From: an uncultured Schlesneria sp.
GTDB lineage: Bacteria; Planctomycetota; Planctomycetia; Planctomycetales; Planctomycetaceae
Assembly: GCA_903899985.1 (NCBI GenBank)
Contig: CAIULL010000284.1
Span: forward strand, 1-64,000
Reading direction: 5' to 3'
Length of the DNA stretch: 64,000 bases
Position 1 is the first letter of the stretch; every line of letters starts with the position of its first letter. Shown one piece after another: positions 1 to 9,636 of this stretch. A program made the position numbers and the translations under genes. The notes under the pieces were generated by a model. It did no database searches. It was not told the DNA's origin and worked only from the letters and a program-made list of their open reading frames with translations.

Positions 1-82
1 GATGATCGATGCCTTCATGGGGATCGAAGAATGGGAACGAACCGGATACCAGAACATGAACGTGACACAATTCCAGTTGTAG
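1..82 (+). CDS. 3' end of an unidentified protein
   Basis: Only the last 26 codons are inside the window. They read in frame from base 2 to a TAG stop at 80-82 and end in TQFQL. The peptide is acidic and aromatic, with no motif I can assign. The frame is open to the left edge, so this is the C-terminus of a gene that starts upstream. It converges on the OmpA-like gene, and a hairpin lies between the two. Confidence 0.5.
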   Translation, partial: MIDAFMGIEEWERTGYQNMNVTQFQL

Positions 83-146
83 TTGGACCAGGCAGGATAA
101 CCGTCACATTAAGTGATCGGTGACGACAGCATTGCTCAAACGAAAA

Positions 147-180
147 CAGCCCGACCGCTGATTGATCAGCGATCGGGCTG
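147..180 (-). terminator. hairpin terminator of the OmpA-like gene
   Basis: Two 16-nt arms (147-162 and 165-180) pair with one mismatch. On the minus strand the stem is followed by TTTT (complement of 143-146). This fits an intrinsic terminator for the minus-strand gene ending at 207. It may also stop the converging plus-strand gene. Confidence 0.6.
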
Positions 181-206
181 CATGAATTCAGGTGCTGCCT
201 GAGCAG

Positions 207-1031
207 TTACTGCACTTCAGGGTCCCAGGCACTGGCCACCGGGGTGTCCGGAGCCAGAACATAGACTTCAACTCGACGATTCTTCTGACGAGTTGCTTCC
301 GATGTATTCGGTTCAACCGGCTGATGTGGTCCGTAGCCTGAAATTCCCATGCGGTTTTCGTTGATTCCTGACTTTCGCAACGCTCGCATAACCGACAAGG
401 CTCGGTGGGCTGACAAACCCATATTGTCGTGGTGTTTGTCGGCGGTCGATTTTCTCGAGACCGGCTTGTCGTCGGTGTGGCCCGAGACGAGAACTTTCAA
501 ATTACGTGCGTCGTTCTGATTCATGATCTGAGCGAACTCTTCAAGAATCTGTTTGGCTCGCGGTTGAACTTCGTCGCTCCCTGACGCGAACAGCAGATCG
601 TTCGAGAACTTGCTGACTCCCGTTTGCGGATCGAAGTCGAAATCCGGGTACTTCTTCCGGAGTGCTTCCAGTTGTTTATTGGTGCCCGACGACATCGGAT
701 TGCTTGGTTTACTGACCATCAAGGTCCGCATGCGGTTTTCCAACTCACTGTTGGTTGAAGCCAGGTTGCCAAGTCGGGCGTTTGCCGCGTCCAGGCTTTG
801 CTTCGCCGCGAGGTATTGTTGTTCCAGGGCCGCTTTGTCAGCAGCAAGCTGAGCTGCGGTGCCGCCCATCCCGTTTCGTTCCATCGCCAGAGCTTTGTTC
901 TGTTGATAGAGCTGTTGGGCACGCAACTGGCTTTGTTGAAGTGCGTTCCGTGGAGGTCCTTGCATACATCCTATTGGTAAGAGGGCAAACGCCATCAGAC
1001 CAGTCGACAGGCAGACCCGAAAACGAGACAT
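207..1031 (-). CDS. OmpA-family peptidoglycan-binding lipoprotein
   Basis: This 274-residue protein starts with a short hydrophobic segment followed by a lipobox-like LLPIGC, so Cys22 is the likely lipidated residue. Residues about 35-110 form a Gln/Ala-rich coiled coil. The C-terminal part, about 140-265, is an OmpA/MotB domain: LLFASGSDEVQP, then VSGHTDD, then the terminal RQKNRRVEVYV signature that contacts diaminopimelate in this family. The architecture (lipid anchor, coiled-coil spacer, peptidoglycan grip) resembles Pal and other wall-tethering proteins. There are no Tol genes nearby, so naming it pal would be a guess. The family assignment is firm; the precise role is inferred. Confidence 0.88.
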   Translation of the reverse strand: MSRFRVCLSTGLMAFALLPIGCMQGPPRNALQQSQLRAQQLYQQNKALAMERNGMGGTAAQLAADKAALEQQYLAAKQSLDAANARLGNLASTNSELENRMRTLMVSKPSNPMSSGTNKQLEALRKKYPDFDFDPQTGVSKFSNDLLFASGSDEVQPRAKQILEEFAQIMNQNDARNLKVLVSGHTDDKPVSRKSTADKHHDNMGLSAHRALSVMRALRKSGINENRMGISGYGPHQPVEPNTSEATRQKNRRVEVYVLAPDTPVASAWDPEVQ

Positions 1032-1611
1032 CGAAAGGCTCCTCGGTTAAGCGCACCGATACCGATCCGTGAGGTCGATGCCGAACGAAAGCCCCCAATA
1101 GATGGAGACGCAACGAAACGCCATCAACAACACGAAGACGCTACGGTCAACGTACGATGAGATTGTGAATTGGATTTTTGAGATTGGATATCGATGGGCG
1201 GCTCGCCAGCAGGTTCTGTCCGTCGTTCCCGCAACGGACAGGCTGCACGAGCCATTGTCGGCGGATTTATAGTCATGAGTCCAAAAGCTGCCAAGAGGAG
1301 TATTAAACGAAATCTGCTTGTGTGCCGTCTGTTTCTAACCGAAACCCCGTCACATTTGGTGTGATTCGGCGGTTTTTGCCGGGAGTGAGGTGTTTTGGGC
1401 AATCAGACGGGCAGAAATCAGCGGGCAAACAGTTCCACCGGAGATTTTCGCGATGAATCGTGACGACGAAATCACGTTTTCTGAACATCGCGAGGGGTCG
1501 CCGAGTGAGGTGCGCAGGTTTCGACGAAAGACTACGCTCCCCCAAACTGGAAATAGCGACTTCCCCGCTCAACGGATCAAGTCCATCGAATACAATTTGG
1601 CACGTGAACTA
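1032..1611. other. intergenic region without a convincing gene
   Basis: This 580-base gap lies between two minus-strand genes. Short ORFs exist on both strands (92 aa and 89 aa minus, 94 aa plus), but they overlap one another, have no recognisable domain and no good ribosome binding site. I see no tRNA, terminator or repeat here. Confidence 0.4.
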
Positions 1612-2604
1612 TCATTCGATGGGAACACGCCAATAAACACTGCTCTTATCGATAGAGACAATCTCGCCTTTTAGTTTATGCTGGGCACGAAAATCGTCGA
1701 CGGCCGCTCGACAATTTGGCCATGACCAATAATCGTCCACGATCACGAAGCCACCAGGACTCACTTTGTGGAACAACGATGTTAATGCGTCCATTGTTGA
1801 TTCGTACAAGTCGCCATCTAATCGCAATACTGCTAGTTGTTCAATCGGTGCAATTGGCAGCGTATCTTTGAACCACCCTTTAAGAAACTTAACTTGGTCG
1901 TCAAGCAGCCCGAATCGATCGAAGTTGGCCCGAACCTGTTCAAGCGAAACTTTCAAGTAGTTACATTCAGACAGGTCATACTGAGGCTTGTCACGATCCT
2001 GAGCAACCAACGGTTTTGGAAGGCCCTCAAACGAGTCCGCCACCCAGACCGTTCGATCTTTGACGTCAAATCGCTCAAGGACCGCGCGCATAAAAATTGT
2101 CGAGCCACCTCTCCACACACCCGTCTCAATGAAATCACCGGGGACATTTTCTGCAAGCACCGTTCTCATGCATTCTTCAATATTGTTCATCCGCTGAAGG
2201 CCCGTCATGCTGTACCCAAAACAGGGCCAATCGATCCCTTCATTTCGTAATTCAGCATTGAACTGATTCGTTCGGACGATCAAGTATCCTCGGCGCGCCA
2301 GGCCATCAATAATAAAATTCTTCAGGTACTGAATCAGTCCCCATTTCGAACGATTAACATTTACGATACGCCAACCGCTTTCGTCATAAATGTCAGCGAT
2401 CAGGCAGCGTTTCAGGAGGTCCAGATACAGGTCCTTGGATCCAACTTCGGTTTCAGATGTTCCAAGCAACTTTAAATCTCCCCGGAAGGCCTTTGGCATA
2501 AGAAAGAGTACGTGAAAAAGATCATACAGGTGTGCAGGCAGAGCTTCAAGCGTTAACTTGCGAGGGAGTGATTCAAGAGGGCATTTGAAAATCCAAATTC
2601 GCAA
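1612..2604 (-). CDS. TylF/MycF-type SAM-dependent O-methyltransferase
   Basis: The C-terminal two thirds match the macrocin O-methyltransferase (TylF/MycF) family. Visible motifs are FIETGVWRGGST for SAM binding, VADSFEGLP, and the metal-ligand segments RLDGDLYESTMDAL and VIVDDYWSW. Family members methylate sugar hydroxyls in macrolide, O-antigen or surface glycan pathways using Mg2+ and SAM. The frame opens with a TTG codon at 2604, and the first ATG is residue 36 (2499); neither has a good ribosome binding site. The 5' end lies only about 30 bases from a degraded IS5-type transposase, so the N-terminus may have been altered by that insertion. No glycan biosynthesis cluster is visible nearby, so the substrate is unknown. 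Confidence 0.85.
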   Translation of the reverse strand: MRIWIFKCPLESLPRKLTLEALPAHLYDLFHVLFLMPKAFRGDLKLLGTSETEVGSKDLYLDLLKRCLIADIYDESGWRIVNVNRSKWGLIQYLKNFIIDGLARRGYLIVRTNQFNAELRNEGIDWPCFGYSMTGLQRMNNIEECMRTVLAENVPGDFIETGVWRGGSTIFMRAVLERFDVKDRTVWVADSFEGLPKPLVAQDRDKPQYDLSECNYLKVSLEQVRANFDRFGLLDDQVKFLKGWFKDTLPIAPIEQLAVLRLDGDLYESTMDALTSLFHKVSPGGFVIVDDYWSWPNCRAAVDDFRAQHKLKGEIVSIDKSSVYWRVPIE

Positions 2605-2634
2605 TAAATACTATGGCAGGCAATTTGCATTTCC

Positions 2635-3494
2635 ATGAGGGAGAAAGGAGATCCTCGCATGCATTTTACCCTGTCACAGTGGCCCCAACGACGGCGGCAG
2701 AATACGACAGGGTCCAGGACGACCCCGAAACCTTTTGTTACTGATTTCCAACGGAATCTGATCAAAGACTTATTTGCCCCCCCGAACCATCCCCTGAAGG
2801 AGGTCGTCCACGAGTTGACTCGCGAAGGTGTATGGAAGGCGTTCTTTGGGCGTTGGAGGCGGGTGCTCGATGGCAAGATTTACCAGAACGATATCCCTCT
2901 TTTGCAACTTGCTGGCGACAACACAAAGAGTGGACGGCGGCCGGATTGTTCGTCCTTGCGTGGGAAAGGTTGATCAAGGCCGTGGACTGGCGAAAACTAC
3001 TGGACTGGTCGCAGGCAATGGGTGATGGCACCTTTTCGCCTGCAAAAAAGGGGGCTTGAGGCGGGTAAGACCAGGAAAGGCAATGGAACAAAACTCATGC
3101 TGATGACGGACGCTCAGGGAATCCCTATCTCGGTATTCACAACATCGGCTCAGGCGGCCGAAGTCAGTACGATTGAGATGTTGGTCGATTCATGTTTCGG
3201 GGAAACGTCTCAATCGACTTCTTTATGACAAGGCCGCAGACGCCGACCGGCTTCGAGACGCCCTCCAGCTGCGTGGCATCGAACAAATCACGCCATAACG
3301 CAAGGAGCGCATGCACCCTTCCCGACGGGATGGTCGATCACCGCGGCGGGATCGGCACCGGTGGAAAATCGAACGAACAATCAGTTGGCTGGGTTTCCAA
3401 ACAAGGCTCTTGGTTTAGGTATGATTACTATCCGCATCTGTTCGAAGGTTTTGTACATCTGGGCTGCTTGATGCGATGCTTAAAGTGGTTTTGA
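2635..3494 (+). pseudogene. IS5-family transposase remnant with several frameshifts
   Basis: Pieces of one IS5-family (IS427/IS1031-like) transposase lie in order but in shifting frames. First comes FVTDFQRNLIKDLFAPP near 2737. Next is EGVLWALEAGARWQDLPERY (about 2835-2895) through LDWSQAMGDGTFSPAKKGA, in another frame. Then GKTRKGNGTKLMLMTDAQGI (about 3065-3120), and finally ERTISWLG and YPHLFEGFVHLGCLM ending at 3494. At least three frame changes plus internal stops make it non-functional. A DDE-type active site is expected, but it is split across frames. I could not identify terminal inverted repeats or a target duplication. Confidence 0.85.
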
Positions 3495-3933
3495 AATGAC
3501 CCCGAAGCATTTCTGCCACGGCAAATCCGAGTGGTTTTATAAAGACGTTATCGAGCGTCGTCAGCGGGGGCTGATTGGCATTTGATTCGGGGGGCATAAA
3601 GCGCCTGTAAAGTCTACTTTCGGATTCATTATCCCGGCAGAACTGCCGATTATTCTTTTCTTTTTGACGAACATTTGGATTGCGGCTGATTTCAGAAGCG
3701 GCGATCAATGGTGGAGCGTCTGCAGTGTCAACTCGCCATGCAGCAACTGTAAATCTTCGTGTTCGCTGTGCACTTCAAGCAGTTCCCTTGACCAGATCCG
3801 GTTGCACAGCTCAACAGTCCGATCAACGAGTTTTTTGGAGTGGTTGTGAGATCCGGGTTCAAAAAAGAGTCTGCTTCTTCATACGATGAAATACGATCTT
3901 CCGTAAGATTCTTCAGATCTTCATTGATGTTGT
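3495..3933. other. gap between IS remnant and lutB; possible gene debris
   Basis: No intact gene is visible. On the minus strand, directly after the lutB stop, short stretches with coding-like composition occur in different frames, including INEDLKNLTEDRISSYEEAD (about 3860-3925) and LVDRTVELCNRIWSRELLEV (about 3760-3820). These could be remnants of a gene that once followed lutB, but I cannot assign them to a family. Confidence 0.3.
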
Positions 3934-5313
3934 TCAGCGATGCTTGCGGTACATGTCGCGGAAACTTTGTTTCGGCATCGGAGGAAGCTCGCGTTGTTTT
4001 CCCCACGCGTTCAGCCGGTTGTAGATCATAAACCGAGGGAGTTTCGGCATGACCCAGCGACCGATTTTTCCTGATGTCGTGAACAGCCAGGTGTTCCCGA
4101 GAACAAGTCGAGCAAACTTCATCGACAGACGCTTGGTCCAAGGCAAATGCCCCTTTACCGCGATTTCACGCCGCCAGGTCAGCAACTGTGTATGCAGATC
4201 GATCTTCACAGGACAGACGTCGCTGCATGACCCGCAAAGACTACAGGCAAATGGCAGGCTGTGGTGCGTGGCGGGGTCTCGCGAAGGAGCGAGAATCGAG
4301 CCGATCGGGCCGGGAATGGTCGTTTCGTAACTGTGGCCGCCACTTCGCCGATAAACCGGGCAGGTGTTCATACACGCCCCGCAGCGAATGCAGTTCAGTG
4401 AGCGGCGGAAATCGGGTGAACCCAGGATATCACTCCGCCCGTTATCCACCAGAATGATGTGCATCTCACCCCCGCGCATCGGGCCGTGAAAGTGAGAAGA
4501 ATATGTCGTGATGGGTTGTCCAGTGGCGGACCTGGCCAACAGTCGTAAAAAGACACCAAGATCCTTGGCTCTTGGGATCAGCTTTTCAATTCCCATGCAA
4601 GCAATATGAACTTTAGGAAGCGAAACCCCCAGGTCCGCGTTTCCTTCGTTCGTGCAGACGACGAAACCGCCCGTTTCGGCGATGGCAAAATTCACGCCCG
4701 TGATTCCGACGTCAGCATTCAAGAATTTTCGCCGCAGTTCATCTCGAGCCGCATTGACGAGATATGGCGGATCTGTTGCTCCGGCGTCAGTTCCCAGATG
4801 CTTATGGAACAAATCTCCGATCTCTTCACGTTTGATATGGATTGCTGGCATCACGATATGTGATGGGGGTTCGTTACGAAGCTGAACGATCCATTCGCCA
4901 AGGTCGGTGTCGACAACTTCAATCTCGTTTCGTTCAAGAAACGGGTTGAGATGACATTCTTCGGTGAGCATTGATTTGCTCTTCACCACTTTTTTGGCAC
5001 CGTGTTTCTTGATGATGTCGAGCACGATTTGATTGTGCTCGGCCGGTGTTCGTGCCCAGTGCACAGTGGCACCTAGCTTCGTGGCGTTCCGCTCGAACTC
5101 CTCAAGGTAATCAGCCAGCCGCGACATCGTATGCAGTTTGATCCCCGACGCACGCTCACGTAGTTCTTCCCATTCGGGCAGAGTCGATGCCGCTTTATCT
5201 CGCTTGGATCGGATAAACCACAATGATTGATCATGCCAATGGGCACGGGCATCATCTGACACAAATGCAGTGGCATTATCGGAGTGTTCGTGATGGACAG
5301 CAGTTTGGGTCAT
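3934..5313 (-). CDS. lutB: LutB-type iron-sulfur lactate utilisation protein
   Basis: This 459-residue protein has the LutB/LldF layout: an N-terminal LUD domain (about 60-300, with KSKSMLTEE, TGVNFAIAETGG and a GPMRGGEMHIILVDNGRSD stretch) and a C-terminal ferredoxin-like part with two four-cysteine [4Fe-4S] motifs, CIRCGACMNTCP and CSLCGSCSDVCP. In the LutABC complex, LutB helps oxidise L-lactate to pyruvate in the cytoplasm. The usual partners lutA and lutC are absent on both sides, and the sequence downstream is disturbed and followed by an IS remnant. It may be an orphan subunit or work with LutA/LutC encoded elsewhere. The ATG at 5311-5313 has no strong Shine-Dalgarno. Confidence 0.9.
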   Translation of the reverse strand: MTQTAVHHEHSDNATAFVSDDARAHWHDQSLWFIRSKRDKAASTLPEWEELRERASGIKLHTMSRLADYLEEFERNATKLGATVHWARTPAEHNQIVLDIIKKHGAKKVVKSKSMLTEECHLNPFLERNEIEVVDTDLGEWIVQLRNEPPSHIVMPAIHIKREEIGDLFHKHLGTDAGATDPPYLVNAARDELRRKFLNADVGITGVNFAIAETGGFVVCTNEGNADLGVSLPKVHIACMGIEKLIPRAKDLGVFLRLLARSATGQPITTYSSHFHGPMRGGEMHIILVDNGRSDILGSPDFRRSLNCIRCGACMNTCPVYRRSGGHSYETTIPGPIGSILAPSRDPATHHSLPFACSLCGSCSDVCPVKIDLHTQLLTWRREIAVKGHLPWTKRLSMKFARLVLGNTWLFTTSGKIGRWVMPKLPRFMIYNRLNAWGKQRELPPMPKQSFRDMYRKHR

Positions 5314-5470
5314 AATAAGCAGCTGAATGAGGTAGGTTTGTTGATGCGGAAAACATCCATTCAGACGTCCAAGACGCTGATGATCTTAAGCTTCAGATTC
5401 AACAATGAAGGTCAAAATCTTCTTGGGCGATCAGAATTCTCTCGAGACCTGATCTGATTAAGTATAGGCC

Positions 5471-6814
5471 CTACTTCGGCGTTTCGACCAGTCGCAGGTT
5501 ACGGAACGCAAGATCAGTTGTTGGATCGTGACCTTGCAGACTGAGATGTCCGGCAGCGACTCGACGACCTTCCCGAGGGTTGTCGTTCTCGGGGCGTTCA
5601 TCCGTCCAGTCGACAACTTGAGTTCCGTCGACCCATGTCGAAATGTGCGTGCCATCAGCAACCAACGTTCCTGTCAACCATGTTCGATCGTCGGATACGA
5701 CACTTCTGGCCGAGACGCGTTTGAAAATCGCACCCGTGCCATGATCGTCCGGTTTTGTACGGTCTCCGTTTTTGAATCCGTTATGAATCTGAAATTCATA
5801 CCCGTGTGAAGGGGCTTCCTCGGTCCCCTTCATCGCCCGAAAGAAAATTCCACTATTCAGCTTGTCCCCATTCGTAATCGCATCAAACTGCAGAACAAAG
5901 TTTCCAGCCTTCGTATCTGTTTCCAAAAAGCCACGACCGTTGGTGACGTGAATCGTTCCCTCTTTGACGACAAACTTGCTCTTTGAACCCGGCACTTCGT
6001 GCCAACCATTAAGCGTTTTGCCATCGAACAACGGCTTGGCTCCAAGCGGCTTGAGATACACATTCCGGAACTCGATTTTGCCGCCATTCATCTGCAATCC
6101 GATATGCCCGGTCGCAAGCGGATTGGACGTCGTGTCAGAGTACTCCAGAACCTGTTCCCCATCAAATTTCACCACGACTTGCGGCCCGGCAACGCGGACG
6201 TGGTACGAGTGCCATTCACCATCGCCAAGGACCTGCTTTGTCGGGTTCGCTCGCCCGACAAGACTTGCCGTGGCAAACGACGGCCTTGAGTCACACATAT
6301 TCAATTCATAACAATCGACAGCAGGGTTCGTTGGATTCGCGGGGGTTCTCAGAAAGATACCGCTGTTGCCACCTTTCTCGACACGGTAGTCGCATCGCAG
6401 TTCGTAATCGGCAAATCGAGTCGTGGAGACGAGCAACCCCTGATTGGCTGCATCGCTGCTGTCTGCCGTAATCACTCCATTTTTTACGGACCAACCAAGC
6501 TTGTTATTGGGCTTCCAGCCAAACAACGTCTGACCATCAAACAGTCGAATCCAACCCTCCGAAATCTCTTCACGAGTCAGCCAGTTTGATCCGTCCGCTG
6601 GCTTCGACCGAAAGTCCACGTTCGGGGCGCTCGGTTCTTTCGTCTTGACCGCATCGACTTTCGGTATCGATTTTTCCGTTTTCGCCTTGGCGGAGTCCGC
6701 TTTTTGCACCTGCTTGGCCTGCGACAGCAGTGGCGAATTCGACTCTTGCGAAAGGCAGAAGTCGCGGCAGAAAAACGCCATCACAAGGACCGACGAGACA
6801 GTCAAACGATTCAT
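5471..6814 (-). CDS. secreted protein with two DUF1080 (3-keto-disaccharide hydrolase-like) domains
   Basis: A signal peptide (NRLTVSSVLVMAFFCRDFC) leads into a Lys/Ala-rich linker and two tandem DUF1080/LamG-like beta-sandwich domains. The first (about 75-255) contains EGWIRLFDGQTLFGWKPNN and GNSGIFLRTP. The second (about 260-445) contains KPLFDGKTLNGWHEVPGS and LNSGIFFRAM. DUF1080 proteins are heavily expanded in Planctomycetes; some characterised members hydrolyse 3-keto-glycosides. An upstream ATG at 6838 exists, but the ATG at 6814 has GGAG eight bases ahead and begins directly at the signal peptide, so I chose 6814. It is probably periplasmic. The sugar substrate is unknown. Confidence 0.87.
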   Translation of the reverse strand: MNRLTVSSVLVMAFFCRDFCLSQESNSPLLSQAKQVQKADSAKAKTEKSIPKVDAVKTKEPSAPNVDFRSKPADGSNWLTREEISEGWIRLFDGQTLFGWKPNNKLGWSVKNGVITADSSDAANQGLLVSTTRFADYELRCDYRVEKGGNSGIFLRTPANPTNPAVDCYELNMCDSRPSFATASLVGRANPTKQVLGDGEWHSYHVRVAGPQVVVKFDGEQVLEYSDTTSNPLATGHIGLQMNGGKIEFRNVYLKPLGAKPLFDGKTLNGWHEVPGSKSKFVVKEGTIHVTNGRGFLETDTKAGNFVLQFDAITNGDKLNSGIFFRAMKGTEEAPSHGYEFQIHNGFKNGDRTKPDDHGTGAIFKRVSARSVVSDDRTWLTGTLVADGTHISTWVDGTQVVDWTDERPENDNPREGRRVAAGHLSLQGHDPTTDLAFRNLRLVETPK

Positions 6815-6996
6815 GGTCGGGTCTCCGCGCAAATCCATGGGGTTGTCAAAATCAATTCGGATGTCGAGATGACATCACTGGAGTTTCGAACCGACAGGCG
6901 AGATTGGATTCATCGGGCCGGTTGAAAAACGGATTCCATCAAGCCGCGTTCGTTAAGCGACACATCTCATCTGTCATGCGCCGCGACAACGATGTT

Positions 6997-7467
6997 TTAG
7001 CGTTGGGCGAACTTTCCCGCCAATGCGTCATGCTCGATTTCGAACACCTTCTTAAGTCGCCTGACGTGTCGTTCTTCGTTTGTGAAGCTCGCGTTGACAA
7101 ATGCGCGGACGAGTTCAGCGGCCAATTCTTCGCCGATGATGCGCGCTCCCAGACAAAGCACGTTCATATCATCGTGCTCGACTCCCTGGTGTGCTGAATA
7201 GATGTCGTGGCACACCCCGGCTCGAATTCCGGGAATCTTATTGGCTGCCACACTGATCCCGACGCCGCTACCGCAAACGAGTATTCCCCGGTCTGCTTGT
7301 CGAGCCAGAATTGTTTCCCCGACTTTTCGGGCGAAGTCAGGGTAGTCCACTGAGCAGTTCGAGTCGGTTCCACAATCCACAACTTCGTGTCCGGCCGCCT
7401 GGACAACGGCGACGACCCGTTGTTTAAAAGGAAAGCCGCCATGATCACAGCCGAGAGCTATTCGCAT
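6997..7467 (-). CDS. rpiB: ribose-5-phosphate isomerase B
   Basis: This is a RpiB/LacAB family enzyme, which interconverts ribose 5-phosphate and ribulose 5-phosphate in the pentose phosphate pathway. The N-terminal MRIALGCDHGG carries the phosphate/substrate Asp-His pair (residues 8-9). The catalytic cysteine loop ILVCGSGVGISVAANK follows, then RAGVCHD and HDDMNVLCLGARIIG. The length of 156 residues is normal. An in-frame GTG lies six codons upstream (7485), but the ATG at 7467 begins exactly at the conserved beta strand. It stands alone between a DUF1080 gene and gltD, all on the same strand. Confidence 0.93.
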   Translation of the reverse strand: MRIALGCDHGGFPFKQRVVAVVQAAGHEVVDCGTDSNCSVDYPDFARKVGETILARQADRGILVCGSGVGISVAANKIPGIRAGVCHDIYSAHQGVEHDDMNVLCLGARIIGEELAAELVRAFVNASFTNEERHVRRLKKVFEIEHDALAGKFAQR

Positions 7468-7693
7468 AATGGGTTCGCCAAACACTTCTATGGGGAATCG
7501 ATCGAAGAATCCGAGTGCTTCGTCAATGGGATCAATCTTAACCGAACCGGCAGAGTATCGAAAACGACATGGAAAAACACGAACATGTCGCTTTTCGTGC
7601 GTTCTTGATTTGCCGGTTGATTAACGAATCCGTATTAACTTGTCTCGGAGTGTTTATCACCGATGCGATTGTAACCTGAGACACGTCCACGAA

Positions 7694-9160
7694 TCAGGGA
7701 AGATCGCTTTTGCCCATCAAATATTTATCACATTCCCGAGCAGCACCACGTCCCTCGTTGATGGCCCAAACAATCAGGCTTTGACCGCGACGGCAGTCAC
7801 CAGCCGCAAACACTCCTGGAACATTCGTGTTGAACTGCCCATGAGCTGCCTCATAATTCGAACGACCATCCAGCTTCACGCCAAGCTGCTCGGCGACCGG
7901 TGATTCGGGGCCCAAGAAGCCAAGTGCCAGGAATACCAGATCGGCGGGAATCTCTTGTTCTGTTCCCGGAATGACTTTGAATGGAGGGGCAGGTTCCGCC
8001 TTCGCAATTTTCAGCGCGCGAACCTCTCCCTTGTCATTTCCGAGGAATTCGACCGTCGTCGTGCTAAAAAGTCGTGGATCGTTACCAAACGCAGCAGCGA
8101 CTTCGGCATGGCCATAGTCGACCCGGAAGATTTTCGGCCATTGTGGCCAGGGATTGTTTGCCGCTCGCGAAGTGGGTGGTTCCGGGACAATTTCCAGGTT
8201 GATGACCCCTTTACAACCGTGCCGCATCGATGTGCCGATACAGTCGTTGCCGGTATCACCACCACCGATCACGACAACATGTTTGTCTTTCGCGTTGATG
8301 TAACGGTTATCAGACAATTGTGAATCAAGCAGACTCTTGGTGTTTTTGTAGAGGAACTCCATCGCCATATGGATTCCCTTAAGTTCCCGTCCGGGAATCG
8401 GTAGATCGCGTGGCTTGGTTGCACCCGTACAGAGAACGATCGCATCATACTGTTCACGCAAATCCATTGGGCTGATATCTCGCCCAATCTCTGTGCTGGG
8501 TTGAAACTTGACCCCTTCGGTTGCAAGCAGGTCGATACGCCGCTGGACGACGTGCTTTTCCAGCTTCATGTTGGGAATGCCGTACATCAGCAATCCGCCG
8601 ATTCGATCAGCCCGCTCGAAAACAGTGACTTCGTGCCCGACGCTGTTCAGCTGCGCGGCGGCCGCCAATCCAGCCGGACCTGAACCAACAATAGCGACGC
8701 GCTTGCCGGTTCTCGTCTGTGGTGGATTTGGTTGCACCCACCCCTGATCAAATCCATGATCGATGATCGAGCATTCAATATTTTTGATGGTGACCGCTGG
8801 CTTGGTAATCCCCAGCACGCACGAACCTTCGCACGGAGCCGGGCAGACTCGCCCCGTGAATTCCGGAAAATTGTTGGTCTTGTGCAGTCGATCAAGCGCT
8901 TCGCGCCAATGACCGCGATACACGAGATCGTTCCATTCCGGAATCAGATTGTTGACCGGGCAACCTGCCGCCATTCCGGCCATGAGTGAACCGGTATGAC
9001 AGAATGGAACTCCGCAATCCATGCACCGGGCACCCTGAGTGCGCAGTTCCGAATCGGGCATGTGCTCGTGGAATTCGTTCCAATTGAGAATCCGCAATCG
9101 CGGGTCTGTCTCATTCGGTGTCTGACGTTGAAACTCTTTAAAACCTGTCGGCTTGCCCAT
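7694..9160 (-). CDS. gltD: glutamate synthase (NADPH) small subunit
   Basis: GltD, 488 residues. It passes electrons from NAD(P)H through FAD to the large subunit, where glutamine plus 2-oxoglutarate yield two glutamates. The N-terminus carries the cysteine clusters for two [4Fe-4S] centres (CMDCGVPFC...GCPV and [12 protein letters not shown]). An FAD dinucleotide fold follows ([17 protein letters not shown]), then the NADPH site ([15 protein letters not shown]) and the C-terminal [20 protein letters not shown]. gltB lies upstream on the same strand, but about 700 bases away rather than adjacent. That gap holds a GxxExxY pseudogene and an inverted-repeat element, so co-transcription may be interrupted. 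Confidence 0.96.
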   Translation of the reverse strand: MGKPTGFKEFQRQTPNETDPRLRILNWNEFHEHMPDSELRTQGARCMDCGVPFCHTGSLMAGMAAGCPVNNLIPEWNDLVYRGHWREALDRLHKTNNFPEFTGRVCPAPCEGSCVLGITKPAVTIKNIECSIIDHGFDQGWVQPNPPQTRTGKRVAIVGSGPAGLAAAAQLNSVGHEVTVFERADRIGGLLMYGIPNMKLEKHVVQRRIDLLATEGVKFQPSTEIGRDISPMDLREQYDAIVLCTGATKPRDLPIPGRELKGIHMAMEFLYKNTKSLLDSQLSDNRYINAKDKHVVVIGGGDTGNDCIGTSMRHGCKGVINLEIVPEPPTSRAANNPWPQWPKIFRVDYGHAEVAAAFGNDPRLFSTTTVEFLGNDKGEVRALKIAKAEPAPPFKVIPGTEQEIPADLVFLALGFLGPESPVAEQLGVKLDGRSNYEAAHGQFNTNVPGVFAAGDCRRGQSLIVWAINEGRGAARECDKYLMGKSDLP

Positions 9161-9208
9161 TTGAATACCAAAGACTTAAAAACACGGAATAAACACTAAT
9201 CAATATCT

Positions 9209-9586
9209 TCAGAGCGCGATTCGCTCGTGCTCCAGTTTCGGAAAGTGACAGAAATTTACCAAAATTCCCAATTTCAAACCTGAGGACTTAAGGTAGTGCT
9301 GAACTTTCGCCCGATGAATGTCAGCCAGGACTGAAACAGCCTTGATCTCAAGAATAATTTTATCAAAGCAAATAAAGTCCGGCTCGTACTCTCTTTCTAA
9401 TTGATGCCCTTTGTAAATGAATGGCAACGGCCTCTTGGAGACAAAAGGAATGCCACGCAAGTTAAACTCAATCTTTTAGCATTGGTGATAGACTTCTTCC
9501 AAAAAACGTGGACCAACTTCTTTATAGACCCCGAAACAAGCCCCCATGGTCTGATAAGACTCTTCCCGATGAAGGATCTCAGTCAT
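9209..9586 (-). pseudogene. GxxExxY-family protein gene with an in-frame stop
   Basis: Read from an ATG at 9584-9586, the minus strand gives the GxxExxY family pattern: ACFGVYKEVGPRFLEEVYHQ, then a TAA at 9476-9478, then in the same frame KIEFNLRGIPF and YKGHQLEREYEPDFICFDKI, EIKAVSVLADIHRAKVQHYL and GLKLGILVNF. The total of 125 codons is normal for the family, and only codon 37 is a stop. The stop splits the G-E-Y signature half from the DUF559-like half. GxxExxY proteins are of unknown function and are often found beside CACGAAA repeats, as here. It could be a pseudogene, a sequencing error, or restart at an internal TTG (9460). Confidence 0.75.
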
Positions 9587-9636
9587 CTTACGGCCTTCAG
9601 AATCATCACGAAGAAATGCTGAAATTCAGGAAGTTT

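Noticed and set aside
1124-1402. 92-residue minus-strand ORF with a hydrophobic stretch
   Set aside because: The hydrophobic part could mimic a signal peptide, but the ORF overlaps a second minus-strand ORF in another frame and has no ribosome binding site.
3728-4141. 137-residue minus-strand ORF overlapping the end of lutB
   Set aside because: It overlaps lutB in another frame and carries no LutC or LutA features. The possible debris in 3717-3933 is noted separately with low confidence.
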